Assembly (NCBI GenBank): GCA_031761405.1
Contig: JASEVX010000007.1
Coordinates: 58,673,803 to 58,737,802 of the forward strand
Origin: Serripes groenlandicus
Taxonomy: Eukaryota; Mollusca; Bivalvia; Cardiida; Cardiidae
Direction of reading: 5' to 3'
Length of the DNA stretch: 64,000 nt
Shown: positions 1 to 11,343 of the stretch, piece after piece
Numbering within the stretch: position 1 is the stretch's first letter
Layout of the letters: every line of letters begins with the position of its first letter
Translations under genes and position numbers: made by a program
Notes under the pieces: model-generated
What the model was told of the DNA's origin: nothing
Database searches by the model: none
Seen by the model: only the letters and a program-made list of their open reading frames with translations

Positions 1-370
1 TTATGAGTCACTAGAAATTAATCCATATTACTTGTATTACGTCTCACTTAAATAAAATATAAAACTACTTTTTCACTAAATCTGTAGTTTGAAATCATCT
101 AGGTCAAACAATAGAATTCTCCATTAATTAAAGCGTAACTATTGAATGGAGTTTTAAAACATTGTGGCAAACAAGAAATTGCTCTTTATGAGTAATTTCT
201 CCATTTTCCACAAAGATCTGCTGCAGATACATGAACATATGTGCATGTAAGAAAGCGTCAATGCCCTTTAAAGCAGTATTTCTGTCATACCAGTGTAGCC
301 AGCTTAACTTAATCAATTGTTCTTTCATTTCTATCATCACTTCTGTACACAACTTCTTTGGGAGGTATAC

Positions 371-626
371 TGCGTTGATGGTGAAGTGGTAGAGCTTCTG
401 CCTAGGGTGTAGGGGATCGCCGGTTCAAACTGTGTCTGGTCATACCAAAGACTTAAAAAATGGTAGTAATGGCTGCCCTCCTTAAAGCTCAGAGTTGCAG
501 GGTTAGGCATTACGACTGACTGGCTGGTGTCAGGATAAATGGACCAGGAGTACTGGTAATTTACCAAGAAATTGCTGCGATATAACTGAATATTTTTTAA
601 AAGCGGTATAAAACACCAAATAGACA
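371..626 (+). mobile_element. tRNA-derived SINE, type S1
   Basis: A-box-like GGTGAAGTGGTAGAGC and B-box GGTTCAAAC lie at the 5' end. A body with 'aaaaatggtagtaatggc' and 'cattacgactgactggctgg' follows, and a tail 'gatataactgaatatttttt'. The same body recurs at 9276-9455. Confidence 0.65.
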
Positions 627-659
627 ATATTTGGACATGGTTATGATAGTGAATAAACA

Positions 660-955
660 ACTCACCTTTTAACCACTTTGGTGGCATAGTGTTAGTGCGA
701 CTGCCTCGGAACTTGAGGTCATGGGTTGGATCCCCAGCTTGGTCAAACCACAGACTATGAAAATGGTTGTAATGGCTTTCCCTCCTTGGACCTTCACCAA
801 TGGGGTAACAGTAAATGTGGAAAAGCAGCCAGTTACTTGAAAAGAGTGTTGTGTGGAGTACTGGTGTGAGAAAGCCTGGAAGCACATGAGAAGGTGAACT
901 GCCCGCCCGATAGAACTGAAAATTTTTTGAATTTAGCAGCGTTAAACCCCAAGCA
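660..955 (+). mobile_element. tRNA-derived SINE, type S2
   Basis: A tRNA-like head (GGTGGCATAGTGTTAGTGC, GGTTGGATCCCC) is followed by a central block 'ccaatggggtaacag...gaaaagcagccagtt' and a tail 'gcgttaaaccccaa'. The central block is shared with 10484, 43010, 52105 and 63612. Confidence 0.7.
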
Positions 956-1046
956 ATTGGGGCTCAGGATTGTGGGCTAGATATTTAGACTGATTGGTTG
1001 GTGTCAGAACAAATGGACCAGTTGTACTAGTAAATTGCTTCATTTT
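956..1046 (+). repeat. SINE S1 body fragment
   Basis: 'gactgattggttggtgtcag' and 'aaatggaccagttgtactag' match the 3' body of the S1 SINE at 371-626. The head is missing. Confidence 0.5.
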
Positions 1047-1274
1047 TTAACCCTTTCCCTCATACAGACGCTTTCTGACGCCTCTGCAGCAGACGGCTTT
1101 TTGAAAACATAGTGACAAAAGAAGAAATTTCTCAAAACGAGCAATTTCTCCTTTTGCCACAATGTTTTCCACTTTTAGTCATAGGATATCCATTCAATTA
1201 TAGAGATTTTCTATTTTTTGACAAAATATGTTCAAAGTTGTCTGCTGCAGAATTGTCGTATGAGGGAAAGTGTT
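1047..1274 (+). repeat. P1 palindromic element (reference description)
   Basis: P1 copies are about 230 bp. In the orientation called plus here they run CCCTTTCCCTCATA-TAGACGC, then CTCTGCAGCAGACGGC, then an inner hairpin with arms 'acaaaagaagaaattgctc' and 'gagcaatttctccttttg'. An asymmetric spacer ('tcataggttatccattcaat') and GTCGTCTGCTGCAGAATTGT precede TATGAGGGAAAGGG. TTAA flanks most copies. This copy has TTAA on the left and a decayed right end (GGGAAAGTG). No reading frame is conserved. The form fits a non-autonomous piggyBac-like MITE. Confidence 0.85.
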
Positions 1275-1399
1275 TCATCAGGGTTCAAAGTTGAGTGACC
1301 TCAGTAAATCCAAAGAAATAAACAACATTTACACAATCATGAAAATCTCTTGTTTGCTTTTTGTAGCTATGTAACCATGAAATATTTAATCCTTATCTA

Positions 1400-1808
1400 C
1401 CATTCAGGTGAATTTTGTGGCATCTGCGGCAGACAACCTTTGAAAGCATTGTGGCATGAGGAGAAATTGCTCATGATGATTAATTTGTTTTTCTCACAAT
1501 AGTTCCAACCCTAATATATAATTAATTAATTAAATTTTCATTTATTAGATGTTCTATGTTTTTGCCAATCGCTTGCTATATATTTGTTATACATACAATA
1601 AATCTGCAGAAGAAGACTTTGAAAATATTAAGTTTTAACTAGAAAATCCCTATTAATGAAAGTATGATTGTTGAAGAGAGTTGAAATCAGTGTGGCAAAT
1701 GGAGAAATTTCTCATTTTGAGTAATTTCCCTTTTTGTCGCAATGACTTCAAAATCCAATGGCTACAAAGTCGTCAGAGAGTGTCTCTATGTGGGGAAGGG
1801 TTAAGGAT
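1400..1808. repeat. Two decayed P1 copies
   Basis: 'catctgcggcagacaacctt' and later 'gacaaatggagaaa'-like and 'tatgtggggaagggttaa' motifs mark two old copies meeting near 1590. Confidence 0.5.
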
Positions 1809-2314
1809 CCTGGATGGAGGTTTTGGAAAAAGGGTAAAAATATGGTCATTGACAGAGTATCTATTTAACCTCTCTTAAAATGTCACTCACTGGAGGTTTT
1901 CTGCCTATTTAAGTAAAGACACCCTTTGTAATTATTGTTGTGACCTTTTGCCAGCCACCATTAGTTTTTAAGGTAATTATATGTAAAAGAAAAGAAAAGA
2001 GAAAAGGCCTTAATAGCCCTATCCCACTGAATGATGCAGATGTCTGTGGATACTTGAAGAATTTGAAGCTAACCATTGGAAATCATTGTAAGAAAAGTAG
2101 AATTAGCAATTTATAAATATTTTTACCATTTGACATTATTTAGCACTCTGTCCAAGACAGGGATGCATAATTTGTCGCCACATTAGAAATCATTGTGAGA
2201 AACAGAAATACATTGTTCAAAGCGAACAATTTCTTCATTTCCCAAAATGTTTTATTCTCCGTCTCCGAAATTAAGCTTCAAATTTTCTTGTGGATTTTGT
2301 AAAAAATATCTCTT

Positions 2315-2542
2315 TTAACCCTTTCCCTCATACGACAATTCTGCAGCAGACGACTGAATATATTTTGTCAAAAAATAGAAAATCTCTAAAATTTAATGGA
2401 TAACCTATGACTAAAAGTGGAAAACATTGTGTCAAAAGGAGAAATTGCTCGTTTTGAGCAATTTCTTCTTTTGTCACAATGTTTTCAAAAAGCCGTCTGC
2501 TGCATAGGCGTCAGAAAGCGTCTATATGAGGGAAAGGGTTAA
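2315..2542 (-). repeat. P1 element, complete
   Basis: TTAA lies at both ends. The inner hairpin and spacer are intact. Confidence 0.88.
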
Positions 2543-2611
2543 AAGCAGATAATGCTAAAAAACTACCTAGGTGTTCTCTAGCTAGTTTTTGTGGCGATTA
2601 GGTTGATAATG

Positions 2612-2841
2612 ATAACCCTTTCCCTTATATAAACGCTTTCGGACGCCTCTGCAGCAGACAGCTTTTTGAAAACATAGTGACAAAAGGAGAAATTTCACAA
2701 AACGTGCAATTTCTCCTTTTGCCACAATGTTTTCCACTTTTAGTCATAGGTTATCCATTCAATTATGGAGATTTTTCACTTTTTGACAAAATATGTTCAA
2801 AGTCGTCTGCTGCAGAATTGTTGTATGAGGGAAAGGGATAA
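2612..2841 (+). repeat. P1 element flanked by ATAA/ATAA
   Basis: A complete copy whose flanks are ATAA on both sides in direct orientation. This shows the four bases belong to a target duplication, not to the inverted repeat. Confidence 0.88.
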
Positions 2842-3469
2842 CAGAAACATCAATAACGAAAGAAATTACATAGTCGTAGTCAGTTTTGAACAGCCCGTTG
2901 ACGTGTTATGCAATACTGCAAACCAATTAACCTACATCTGTTAAACCGCCAAATATATAGTTCCATTAATGATGCAGAGACACGATTAATAATAATGTCA
3001 GTGCTACTTTGGTACTGGATTGATACTTAGATTTGAGATTTATCGAGATAATATCTACATAGAGTTAAAATATGTAAATATTATCTTTCTTCATGTTGGG
3101 GCAGATAATAAATATCATTGCGCGTTCTATCTGATTAGCAAAGTAATCTTAGAACACCTCGCCCAAATGGAAATTCCAATAGGTTCTATAAATAGCTCAA
3201 AATACTGATTATCGATTGTTCTTAAATCTCAACAATATAAATGCTTTATTTTGTAGTTGTTGCAATATATGAAAGCGTCTAGATGATAAGACTGGTTTAC
3301 AAAAGTTTAAAGGACACAATGTTAGACACGTCTGTACGTTCTAGCGTCAATAAGCAATCAATGCTGAAAGTGTAGCCTAATTGAGTTGAAGATCGAGCAT
3401 TATCGTATATGCCTATATATATATTGAAAATCGCAAGGCCTACACTGAGATACTGCTTGTTACTTTGCA
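2842..3469. other. No recognisable feature
   Basis: AT-rich sequence without P1 motifs, SINE boxes or a convincing reading frame. Confidence 0.4.
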
Positions 3470-3597
3470 GGATTTTCTACACGATCGCCACTACTGTGAC
3501 ACACTATCTTGACCATTGCAACTGGGGATCAAACCTGTAACGCTTGATTCTAAATCCCCCACTCTAACCACTCGGTCACAGCTGATTCCTGCTCATC
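3470..3597 (-). mobile_element. tRNA-like SINE head, minus strand
   Basis: On the minus strand it reads GTGACCGAGTGGTTAGAGTG (A-box-like, tRNA-Leu/Ser type) and GGTTTGATCCCC (B-box). It directly precedes a half P1 copy. It does not fold as a clean tRNA, so it is taken as SINE-derived. Confidence 0.45.
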
Positions 3598-3687
3598 ATG
3601 TGCAATTTCTCCTTTTTGCCATAATGTTTTCAAAATTGGTCTGCTGCAGAGGCATCAGGAAGTGTCTGTATGTTGGAAAGGGTTAAA
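3598..3687 (-). repeat. P1 right half
   Basis: Starts inside the hairpin core and ends GGAAAGGGTTAA. The left half is replaced by a SINE. Confidence 0.75.
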
Positions 3688-4324
3688 TAGAGACTTCTCT
3701 CCTTGGTAGATATAGTACTGGTAATTCACCCATCAAACACTTGATACAACTGAAATACTGTTGAAAGCAGATACAGACAATCAAACCGAATTTTGTCAAC
3801 GTCCAAATGACTGATATTTGAAATAAGCAATGAAACAGGTTGAAATGTATTGCATTTAAACAGAGCCCTTTAACCCTTTCCCACAAACAACAAAACTCTG
3901 AAAATGTCCATGCTATCTGGCGGAAGAAAAAAATTACTCCGTAAATTGCTACAGCAGCGTCAAAACATGTCTGCGTGTGAAAATAGTAAAAAATCTCTAC
4001 TTGATCCTTGGACAGTAAATTCTCAAAGAGACTGATGTTGAGTACACACAACATGGGGTTTTATTGGATAAAAAGAAAAATTGGGGAAGAACCTCTCCCT
4101 TTTCTCGGTGTCTTGGTAATGAAAGACTGGTCACAATGTACATTGTATTCTGTTCCTGTTCTATATTGTTTGTTTTACTTGGGGTTCATGTCGTTTTTAA
4201 CGGTAACTCAGTTTTATCTCAGCTACAGAGCAATTATTCAGGATCCCTGGGTAACACTAACCTGTACTAGTTCAGGAAATGTGTCTTGCTCAATCAAGGG
4301 CACTCGTTCACAAATGCCACATTA

Positions 4325-4650
4325 GTTGTGATAATGTCATAATGTTTTCAATTCTTTTCAATGAATAGAGATTTTCCATAGTTTTGTCTATAGGTTTTCG
4401 TAATAGTCTGCTTCAGATCTGTCTTATGTAGAAAGTATAAGTCCACAAACAACATCAGCAGCAGAAGACGGCGCAAACAAAAATATGGAAATTCTTTATA
4501 AATTAATGTTTGACTATTGAAAAGAGTTGAAACCACTTTAGATTAAGGAAAAAATTGCTCATTATGAGCAATTTCTTCTTTTGCCAAAATGTTTGTAAAA
4601 ATCATCTGCTGCAGATGCATCAGAAAGTGTCTGCAAGTAGGAAAGGACAG
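4325..4650 (-). repeat. Two decayed P1 copies end to end
   Basis: A right-half remnant (4325-4437) is followed by a nearly full copy (4441-4650) with a well-kept core 'attgctcattatgagcaatt'. Confidence 0.65.
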
Positions 4651-4768
4651 GGGATACGCCTAATGTACCATGATTAATTTCAGCCAACTATCAAAGATAT
4701 AGTTGATAACTGACCATTTACCGTAGTGAATTTTTACACTGTATTAGAGGGGGGTTGATTTAAACATT

Positions 4769-5009
4769 CAACCCTTTCCCATATACAATAATTCTGCAGC
4801 AGACGGCCTTTGAAAAGATATTGACAAAAATTGGAAAAATTTCCATAGATGAGAGTTAAATTATAAATTAGAGTTGAAAACATTGTGGCAAAAGGAGAAA
4901 TTAGAAATTGCTCATCATGAGGAATTTCTGCTTTTGTCACAAATTAATGTTTTCAAAAGTCATCTGCTGCAGAGGCGTCTGAAAGCGTTTACCAGCGGGA
5001 AAGGGTTAA
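4769..5009 (-). repeat. P1 element
   Basis: Left flank TCAA, right flank TTAA. Near full length with a partial core. Confidence 0.82.
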
Positions 5010-5226
5010 CCATTTACTTCATGTGTATTTAAACTGTTTTGAAAAGCATCAGACGAAGATATTGTAACATCTGGACAATTTTAAAGTATACTCTAGTTAC
5101 ACAGTTGAAATTTAATGTAGGAAAAGGAGCATATTTTCTCTAAGAGCAGTTTGTCCTTTTCCAATATACTTTTTAAAAGGCATTAAATGTTGTCTGTATC
5201 AAGGTAAGAATGACAATAGGGATGTT

Positions 5227-5452
5227 ATAACCCTTTCTCACCTGCAGACGAATGACACATTTACAGCAGACACATTTTTTAAACATTGTGGCAAAAGGTA
5301 GATTGCGTTTATATTGGGCAACTTATCCATTTGCCACAATGTTTTTAACTTGATTCGTTAAATCTAAGTTGAATTCAAGAGATTTCGATAGTTTTTGCTA
5401 CATGTTTTGAAAGTCGTCTGCTGCAGATTCGTTTCGTGTGAGAGAGGGATAA
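5227..5452 (+). repeat. P1 element flanked by ATAA/ATAA
   Basis: A second copy with direct ATAA flanks. Its ends are diverged (CCCTTTCTC, GAGAGAGGG). Confidence 0.8.
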
Positions 5453-5648
5453 TTTAAAGCAGCTTTTCATTGAAGGTGTTCATAGCTATTAATTAAAGTG
5501 GAAGCCTTATTAATCATTGTTCGGATGGATGCAGCTCTGGTATGGGTACCGGTATATAATATTGTAGTGGATATTGGTCACTAATGTGGGAACCTTTCAT
5601 ATTTGTTTTTCCATGCTTTTATCTCTTAATTATCCAGTGGTATAATGT

Positions 5649-5878
5649 TTAACCCTTTCCCTCATACGACAATTCTGCAGCAGACGACTTTGAACGTATT
5701 TTGTCAAAACATAGAATATTTCTATTATTGAATGGATAACCTATGACAAAAAGTTGAAAACATTGTGGCAAAAGGAAAAATTGCATGTTTTGTGCAATTT
5801 CTTCTTTTGTCACTATGTTTGCAAAAAGCCGTCTGCTGCAGAGGCGTCAGAAAGCGTCTATATGAGGGAAAGGGTTAA
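5649..5878 (-). repeat. P1 element, complete
   Basis: TTAA on both sides. The right TTAA (5875-5878) is also the left flank of the next copy. Confidence 0.88.
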
Positions 5879-6080
5879 CCCTCTCCCTCATACAACATAT
5901 CTGCAACAGACGTCTCACTTGCAATGGCATTTTGAAGCCTTTGCAGCAGATGACAAAACATTGTGGTAAAAGGAGAAATTGCTTTATGAGTTTAAACAAT
6001 AATTATAGTTCCTCATTTATAAAGAATTTCCATGATTTTGCAGGATATTTCAATCTGCTGCAGCTTTTTCATATATATGG
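5875..6080. repeat. P1 element, decayed, sharing TTAA
   Basis: Left end CCCTCTCCC directly on the shared TTAA. Its right end has decayed. Confidence 0.65.
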
Positions 6081-6271
6081 AACAGGATGATATAGATTAT
6101 TTCACTTTTGAAAGTTATAGTAAACAAGTACAAAGAAACAAGTGGATTTGGAAAAGCTAGTGTGAATGACTGCAAGCCGGATATTTACTGTAATTAATGT
6201 TTTGACACTTTCCATACTCAAGTACCATACGTGGTATGGGTTTTGCCATGCTCATTGTCATGGAAAGGACA

Positions 6272-6412
6272 TTAACCCTTTCACACATGCAGACCACTTT
6301 GACGCAATAGCAACAGAAGACTTTTGAAAACATTGTGACCAAAGGTGAAGTTGCTCATGATGAGCAATTTCACCTTTGGTCACAAGTAATGTTTTCATCT
6401 TTATTTTACAAT
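6272..6412 (+). repeat. P1 element, right part missing
   Basis: Symmetric core 'aaggtgaagttgctcatgat' with the matching arm. The copy breaks off at the next P1 end. Confidence 0.7.
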
Positions 6413-6415
6413 ATA

Positions 6416-6646
6416 TAAACCCTTTCCCTCATAGATGCTTTCTGATGCCTCTGCAGCAGACAGCTTTTTGAAAACATAGTGAGAAAATAAGAAATTGCTC
6501 AAAGCAAGCAATTTCTCCTTTTGCCACAAAGTTTTCCACTTTTAGTCATAGGTTAATTTTCCTTTCAATTATAGAGATTTTCATTTTTTGACAAAATATG
6601 TTCAAAGTCGTGTGCTGCAGAATTGTCGTATGAGGGAAAGGGTTAA
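6416..6646 (+). repeat. P1 element, complete
   Basis: Left flank ATAAA, right flank TTAA. Both terminal repeats are present. Confidence 0.83.
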
Positions 6647-6663
6647 GCTATTTTTCAGGTTTT

Positions 6664-7163
6664 TGTCACTATGTTTTCAAAGTCATCTGCTGCAGAGTAT
6701 GTATGTGGGAAAGGGTTGACCCTATTGCACATAGTCATGTGCTTTTTAATGCCTCTGCAGCAGACGTCTGTTAAAACTGTTGTGGCAAAAGGAGAAATTG
6801 GAAATAATGAGCATTTTGAAGGATAATCACATAAAGATTAAACATTTATATAAAGTAAAGGATTTACCATTTCCCACACAACTTGTGAAAACATTGTGCC
6901 AAAAGGAGAAATTGCTCTGAATGAGCAATTTCTCCTATTGTCACAATTAAGTTGTTAACTCTTTTAAATAATTATACAGTGATGTTAAAATTCTTTGCTT
7001 AAATTTTTTCAAAGTCGTTCAGCAATTTCTCCTTTTGCCACAGGGTTTTCAACAGTATTCAATAATTATACTTTTATTAAAGATCTTTTCAGTTTCCAAA
7101 TATTTGCCAAGTTGTTTCCAAAGTGGTGTACTTCAGATTTGTTGTACGTGGGAAAGGGTTAAT
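6664..7163. repeat. Composite of P1 fragments
   Basis: At least three partial copies are fused, with cores near 6790, 6900 and 7030. The right terminus GTGGGAAAGGGTTAA is at 7163. Confidence 0.65.
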
Positions 7164-7383
7164 GATATGTGAGGCTATTTTTAGTTATACAATTAGGTAT
7201 TTTCATTTGACGTCACACTGATATGACGGTGTGTCATATTTTGATAAATATAGGCTAGATAAAAGCAAAATAAGAACATACTTAATTATAACAAGTACTT
7301 ACCAGTATAATACTAGGAGTCCACTTTATTGTCACAGGTACTTGAACCTACTTACGGAAAATGGCCAGATTGATCATGATTTT

Positions 7384-7591
7384 TTAACACTTTACCTCAA
7401 ATAACACATCTGCAGCAGACGACTTTGAACATATGCAAATTCACTTTATATATAAGTTAAGTTTTAGAATAGATACACTGTGGCAAAAGATGAAACTGCT
7501 CAATATGACCCAATTTCTTTTTTTGTCACGATGTGTTTTTAAATTTCTCTGATGCAGAGGCACAGAAAGTCTGTATATGGGAATTTGTTAA
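7384..7591 (-). repeat. P1 element, diverged
   Basis: TTAA flanks are kept, but the terminal repeats are altered (CACTTTACC, GGAATTTG). Confidence 0.7.
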
Positions 7592-7744
7592 TGTAATACT
7601 GCTCTATGTATGTAACCATGCTAAATTATTATTTTGACTACTACAAATAAAATATCTATTACAACAAGAAGAAATGAACCGAGTTCTAAATAGAAAAAAA
7701 CAAGTGCTAGTAAATTACGGTGTAAAAAAAATTACAGTCAAAAG

Positions 7745-7973
7745 TGAACCCTTTCCCACATATGACAAATCTACAGCAGATGACTTTGAAAATGTCTACT
7801 CAAAAATATGTAAAATCTCTATATTTGTAGGTTACGATCATTACTGAAAAAAATAACATTGTGGCAAAAGAAGAAATTGCTTGTTTTGAACAATTTCTCC
7901 TTTTGTCACAACGTTTTTAAAAGTCGTCTGCTGCAGATGTGTCAAAATGTGTCTACAGGTGGGAAAATGTTAA
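7745..7973 (-). repeat. P1 element
   Basis: Near full length. Left flank TGAA, right flank TTAA, strong core. Confidence 0.8.
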
Positions 7974-8058
7974 TTCCTTCTTTCCTACAAGGAATTACCA
8001 AACTCATCTCCAGAAGAGGTAAATTGTGACCTTTTGATTTGTATTTACATGGAAAGGA

Positions 8059-8166
8059 TTAACCCTTTCCCACATACCACAAATCTGCAGTAATCAATTG
8101 CAAACATCTAATCAAACATATGGTAAATCTTTATAAATGTATGAAAGTATTAGTATTGAATAGAGA
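8059..8166 (-). repeat. P1 left half
   Basis: A normal left end runs to 'ttgaatagaga' and then meets the TTAA of the next copy, which seems to have replaced the right half. Confidence 0.7.
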
Positions 8167-8993
8167 TTAACCCTTTCCTTCATACGACAATTCTGCAGCA
8201 GACGATTTTGAACATATTTTGTCAAAAAATAGAATACATGTATCTCTATAATTGAATGGTTAACCTATGACTAACAAGAGCACCGCGTACGGCACAGACG
8301 CTCGACTGATAGGGAGAAAAAATAAATAAAAAAAATGAGCTAAACAAAAAACCTTAACCGGACGACCACGCCACCGCCGACGACGATGCCAGGGTCATGA
8401 CAATAGCTCTCGTTTTTTTCAAAAGTCGAGCTAATAAAAAACCTTAACCGGATGACAACACCTTCAGTGTAGATTTTCTAAGTCCAAAAGGGGGGATAAT
8501 TCGGTCAATATTAAGTTCAGGGTTATGGAACTTGTTGTAACAAGTTATGTTAAGACATTGAATAAGTTTAGGAAGTTTCAAAGCTATAGGTTGTTAAATT
8601 GTGTTTCAGTTATCACCAGTTTTTAAGATATGAAAAATCATGAGTAAAAAATTGTCAAAAACTTGAGCTAAACAAAAAACCTTAACCTTACGTTTTGAAG
8701 TTTTAAGTGAAACAAATAAAGATTTCCAGCTATATACTTTTATTATTTAACATATTATGATTATGTTTATGAACTTTAGTGACTTTAACAGTAGTAGTTT
8801 GTTAGAAAACAGAAAAAAAGCTGAGATAAAACAAAAAACCTTAACCGGATGACCAGTCGAGCTAAAAATGGAAAACATTGTTGCAAAAGGAGAATTTCCT
8901 TGTTTTGAGCAATTTCTTCTTTTGTCACTATGTTTTCAAAAAGCTGTCTGCTGCAGAGGCGTCAGAAAGCATCTATATGAGGGAAAGGGTTAA
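8167..8993 (-). repeat. P1 element split by another repeat
   Basis: P1 sequence at 8167-8274 and 8862-8993, TTAA at both ends, interrupted by the element at 8275-8861. Confidence 0.8.
8275..8861 (+). mobile_element. Dispersed element with repeated 'ccttaaccgga' motifs, inserted in P1
   Basis: It starts 'caagagcaccgcgtacggc'. The motif 'gagctaaacaaaaaacctta' or a variant occurs four times (about 8337, 8431, 8665 and 8822). The P1 sequence 'ctatgactaaaagtgg' is split, with CTAA at both edges (8271-8274 and 8862-8865). The class is unknown. Confidence 0.6.
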
Positions 8994-9275
8994 AAAATAA
9001 TGTTGTTGCCACTGCAGGATAAAATGCTTATTATGAAACAAGTTCTCCTTTTAGCCACAATGCTTTCAAAAGCTGTCTAGTGTCAGCATGATGGAGTAAG
9101 AGCTCAAGTACCCTGGCAAAGTCCTTTAATATCTTCAGATCATTGATCCCAATTTCAACACACATAGGGTCTAAAAGTAAATAGGCAAAATCAAAATTGT
9201 TTACCCTTTTCAGCACATAGACCTTGTTGACCCATTTGCAGCAGACAACTTTTGAAAACATGTCCCCTTTTGCAT

Positions 9276-9455
9276 GGTTATGTAGTGATAGAGCGTCCAC
9301 ATCAAGTGCGGGAGGTCACAGGTTTGATCCCCGGCCGGGTCATAACAAAGACTTTAAAAATGGTAGTAATTGGCACTCAGTGTTGCGGGGTTAGCATTAC
9401 GACTGACTGGCTGGTTTCAGAATAAATGGACCAGTAGTACTTGTAACTTACTGCA
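9276..9455 (+). mobile_element. SINE S1 copy inside a degenerate P1 element
   Basis: The B-box GGTTTGATCCCC and the S1 body ('aaaaatggtagtaattggc', 'cattacgactgactggctgg') are present. P1 sequence precedes it (9205-9275) and follows it (9456-9530), which suggests insertion into P1. Confidence 0.6.
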
Positions 9456-9525
9456 AATGCATCGTATTGTATTCCTGAATTTTTTCTAAGTTGTCTGCTG
9501 CAAGTTTATTGTATGTGAGAAATGG

Positions 9526-9714
9526 TTAACCTTTACCCACATAGAATAAAACTGCTGCAGACAACTTTGAAAACATCTGTCTTAATGAAAGAGTAAACTT
9601 TGTGGCAAAAGAAGAAATTGCTCATCATGAGCAATTTCTTCTTTTGCATCAATGTCTTCAAAAGTCGTCTGCTGCTGTTACGTCAAAATACATCTGCAAG
9701 TGGGAAAGGGTATA
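9526..9714 (-). repeat. P1 element
   Basis: A near-perfect core 'aaattgctcatcatgagcaa'. The right flank is TATAA. Confidence 0.75.
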
Positions 9715-9846
9715 AGAGATAAAAAATACTTTAGCATGTTTTTTAATTAGATTTGGCAACCCATTGAAGCATGATCAGCTAGATTATTTGGTACATTTGA
9801 GACCTATATTTTTGTACAAGCACACCTGTTTTGCTGCACGCACATC

Positions 9847-10079
9847 TTGACCCTTTCCCATCTATAGACGCTTGCTGACGCCTCTGCAGTAAAACGACTT
9901 TTTAATTCATTGTGGCTAAAGGAAAAATTAATCAATGGAGAAATTTCTCCTTTTGTCACTATGTTTTCAACTTTTTACAGTAATTACACCTTGACATTTA
10001 TAGATATTTTCCATGTTTTTTCCTAGAGGTTTTAAAAGTTGGTATACTGCAGATGTGTCTTCAAGTGGAAAAGGGTTAA
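9847..10079 (+). repeat. P1 element
   Basis: Left flank TTGA, right flank TTAA. Full length. Confidence 0.8.
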
Positions 10080-10137
10080 ACTTGATATCCATACAATATG
10101 TGATGTCCAGACACTCATTGAGATACTATTTACTTTG

Positions 10138-10381
10138 TTAAATCTTTCCCTTAAACAACAAATCTGCAGCAGACGACTTCAAAAAGTTTACTCAAATATA
10201 TGGAAAAGCTCTATTATATATTTTAGCCTATTTGTAGGTATAATTACTGAAAAAAAGTTGAAAACTGTGTGGCAAAAGGTGAAATTGCTCATCATGAGGA
10301 ATTTCACCTTTGGCCACAAAGTTTTCAAAAGACATCTGCTGCTTTTGCGTCAAAATGCATCTGCAGGTGGGACAGGGTTAA
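10138..10381 (-). repeat. P1 element
   Basis: TTAA on both sides. The left end has lost one C of CCC. Confidence 0.78.
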
Positions 10382-10483
10382 ATGTTAACCATTTTCATAT
10401 ATCTTTTGAAGCCCCTGTTGCAGATGACTTGCAGAAAGCATTTTGAGAATGGGCAAAAATTCAACAATCTTTTCCTTTGAACC

Positions 10484-10725
10484 CCGGTAGCTCAGTCAGT
10501 ATAGCAACACAATCTGTCAATCCAGGGGTTGCGAGACCGAACTCCAGCTTGTGCAACATTCTTTTCAACATTTGACAAAAGTCAATGTGACAAGCATCAT
10601 TCGTCTTCCACCAATGAGTTGGCAGTCTATGTGGAAAAGCAGCTAGTTGCTTAGAAAGACTATTCTTTGGAGTAAAGTTTAGAAAAATGTCTGATTAAAA
10701 AAGGTTTAAATCCACAAATAATAAG
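10484..10725 (+). mobile_element. SINE S2 copy with tRNA-like head
   Basis: It starts 'cccggtagctcagtcagta', a clear A-box. The B-box region is decayed ('ggttgcgagaccgaactcc'). The central block 'ccaatgagttggcagtctat' and 'gaaaagcagctagttgctta' follow. Confidence 0.65.
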
Positions 10726-10735
10726 AAATGAAATA

Positions 10736-10937
10736 AAAACCTTTTCCCACATACATCAAATTAGCAGCAGACGACTTTGAAGACGTCTAGATATGGTTAT
10801 GGAAAAACTCTCTATAACGGAAAGTTTAAAATTATTGAAAAGAGTGTACATCACGTTGTGACAAAAATAGAAATAACTCACAAGAGCAGTTTCATTCTCC
10901 CTTTTTGTCATTCTGTTCCAAGAGTGGCAATGGTTAA
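10736..10937 (-). repeat. P1 element, diverged
   Basis: Left end CCTTTTCCCACATA. The right terminus has decayed to GGCAATGGTTAA. Confidence 0.6.
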
Positions 10938-10989
10938 GGTACAGTACGGCAGTAGGTTGACCAGTTGCTGTACTTATTTATCGAAGATG

Positions 10990-11104
10990 TTAAACCTTTC
11001 CCACATACATCACATCTGCAGCACAGATGACTTTGAAAATATCTACTCAAGATATGGAAAATCTCTAGAAATGAAGGTATAATCGATACTGCATAAAGCT
11101 GAAA
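10990..11104 (-). repeat. P1 left half, split by the DIRS element
   Basis: Runs from TTAA to 'gctgaaaa', where the DIRS terminus begins. The other half is at 17741-17855. Confidence 0.8.
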
Positions 11105-11146
11105 ATGAAGTTTTTTAAAGTAAAACATATTTTTATTAGAAAATAC

Positions 11147-11296
11147 TTACCAGTCATTTAATACCTGATATATCATCTCTATACACCTTAATTATCCAAA
11201 AAAAACGCCCACGCTAGCATATCCCTCACGTATCCGTGACATACACGGCCGCCCGGAAGTACAGGCGCGCACGTGAGCGGGTAGTCACTTTTCATT
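11147..11296 (-). repeat. DIRS inverted terminal repeat, 3' side
   Basis: This 150-bp arm is the exact reverse complement, as far as I can read it, of 17571-17720. It includes a GC-rich part around 11240-11280 ('gcgcgcacgtgagcggg'). The DNA outside it (11105-11146) is a terminal extension specific to this end. Confidence 0.88.
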
Positions 11297-11343
11297 CACC
11301 GTTAAGTATTGGTGACGACGCGGGGTTGGGAGGTGGGACTCTA

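Noticed and set aside
4008..4325. A 105-codon plus-strand frame with hydrophobic stretches
   Set aside because: It is not flanked by gene signals, codon use is AT-driven, and it starts in a decayed P1 region.
10484..10560. Possible tRNA gene (A-box 'tagctcagtc')
   Set aside because: The B-box is damaged, no clean cloverleaf forms, and SINE body sequence follows. The same applies to the tRNA-like parts at 3470, 52105 and 55838.
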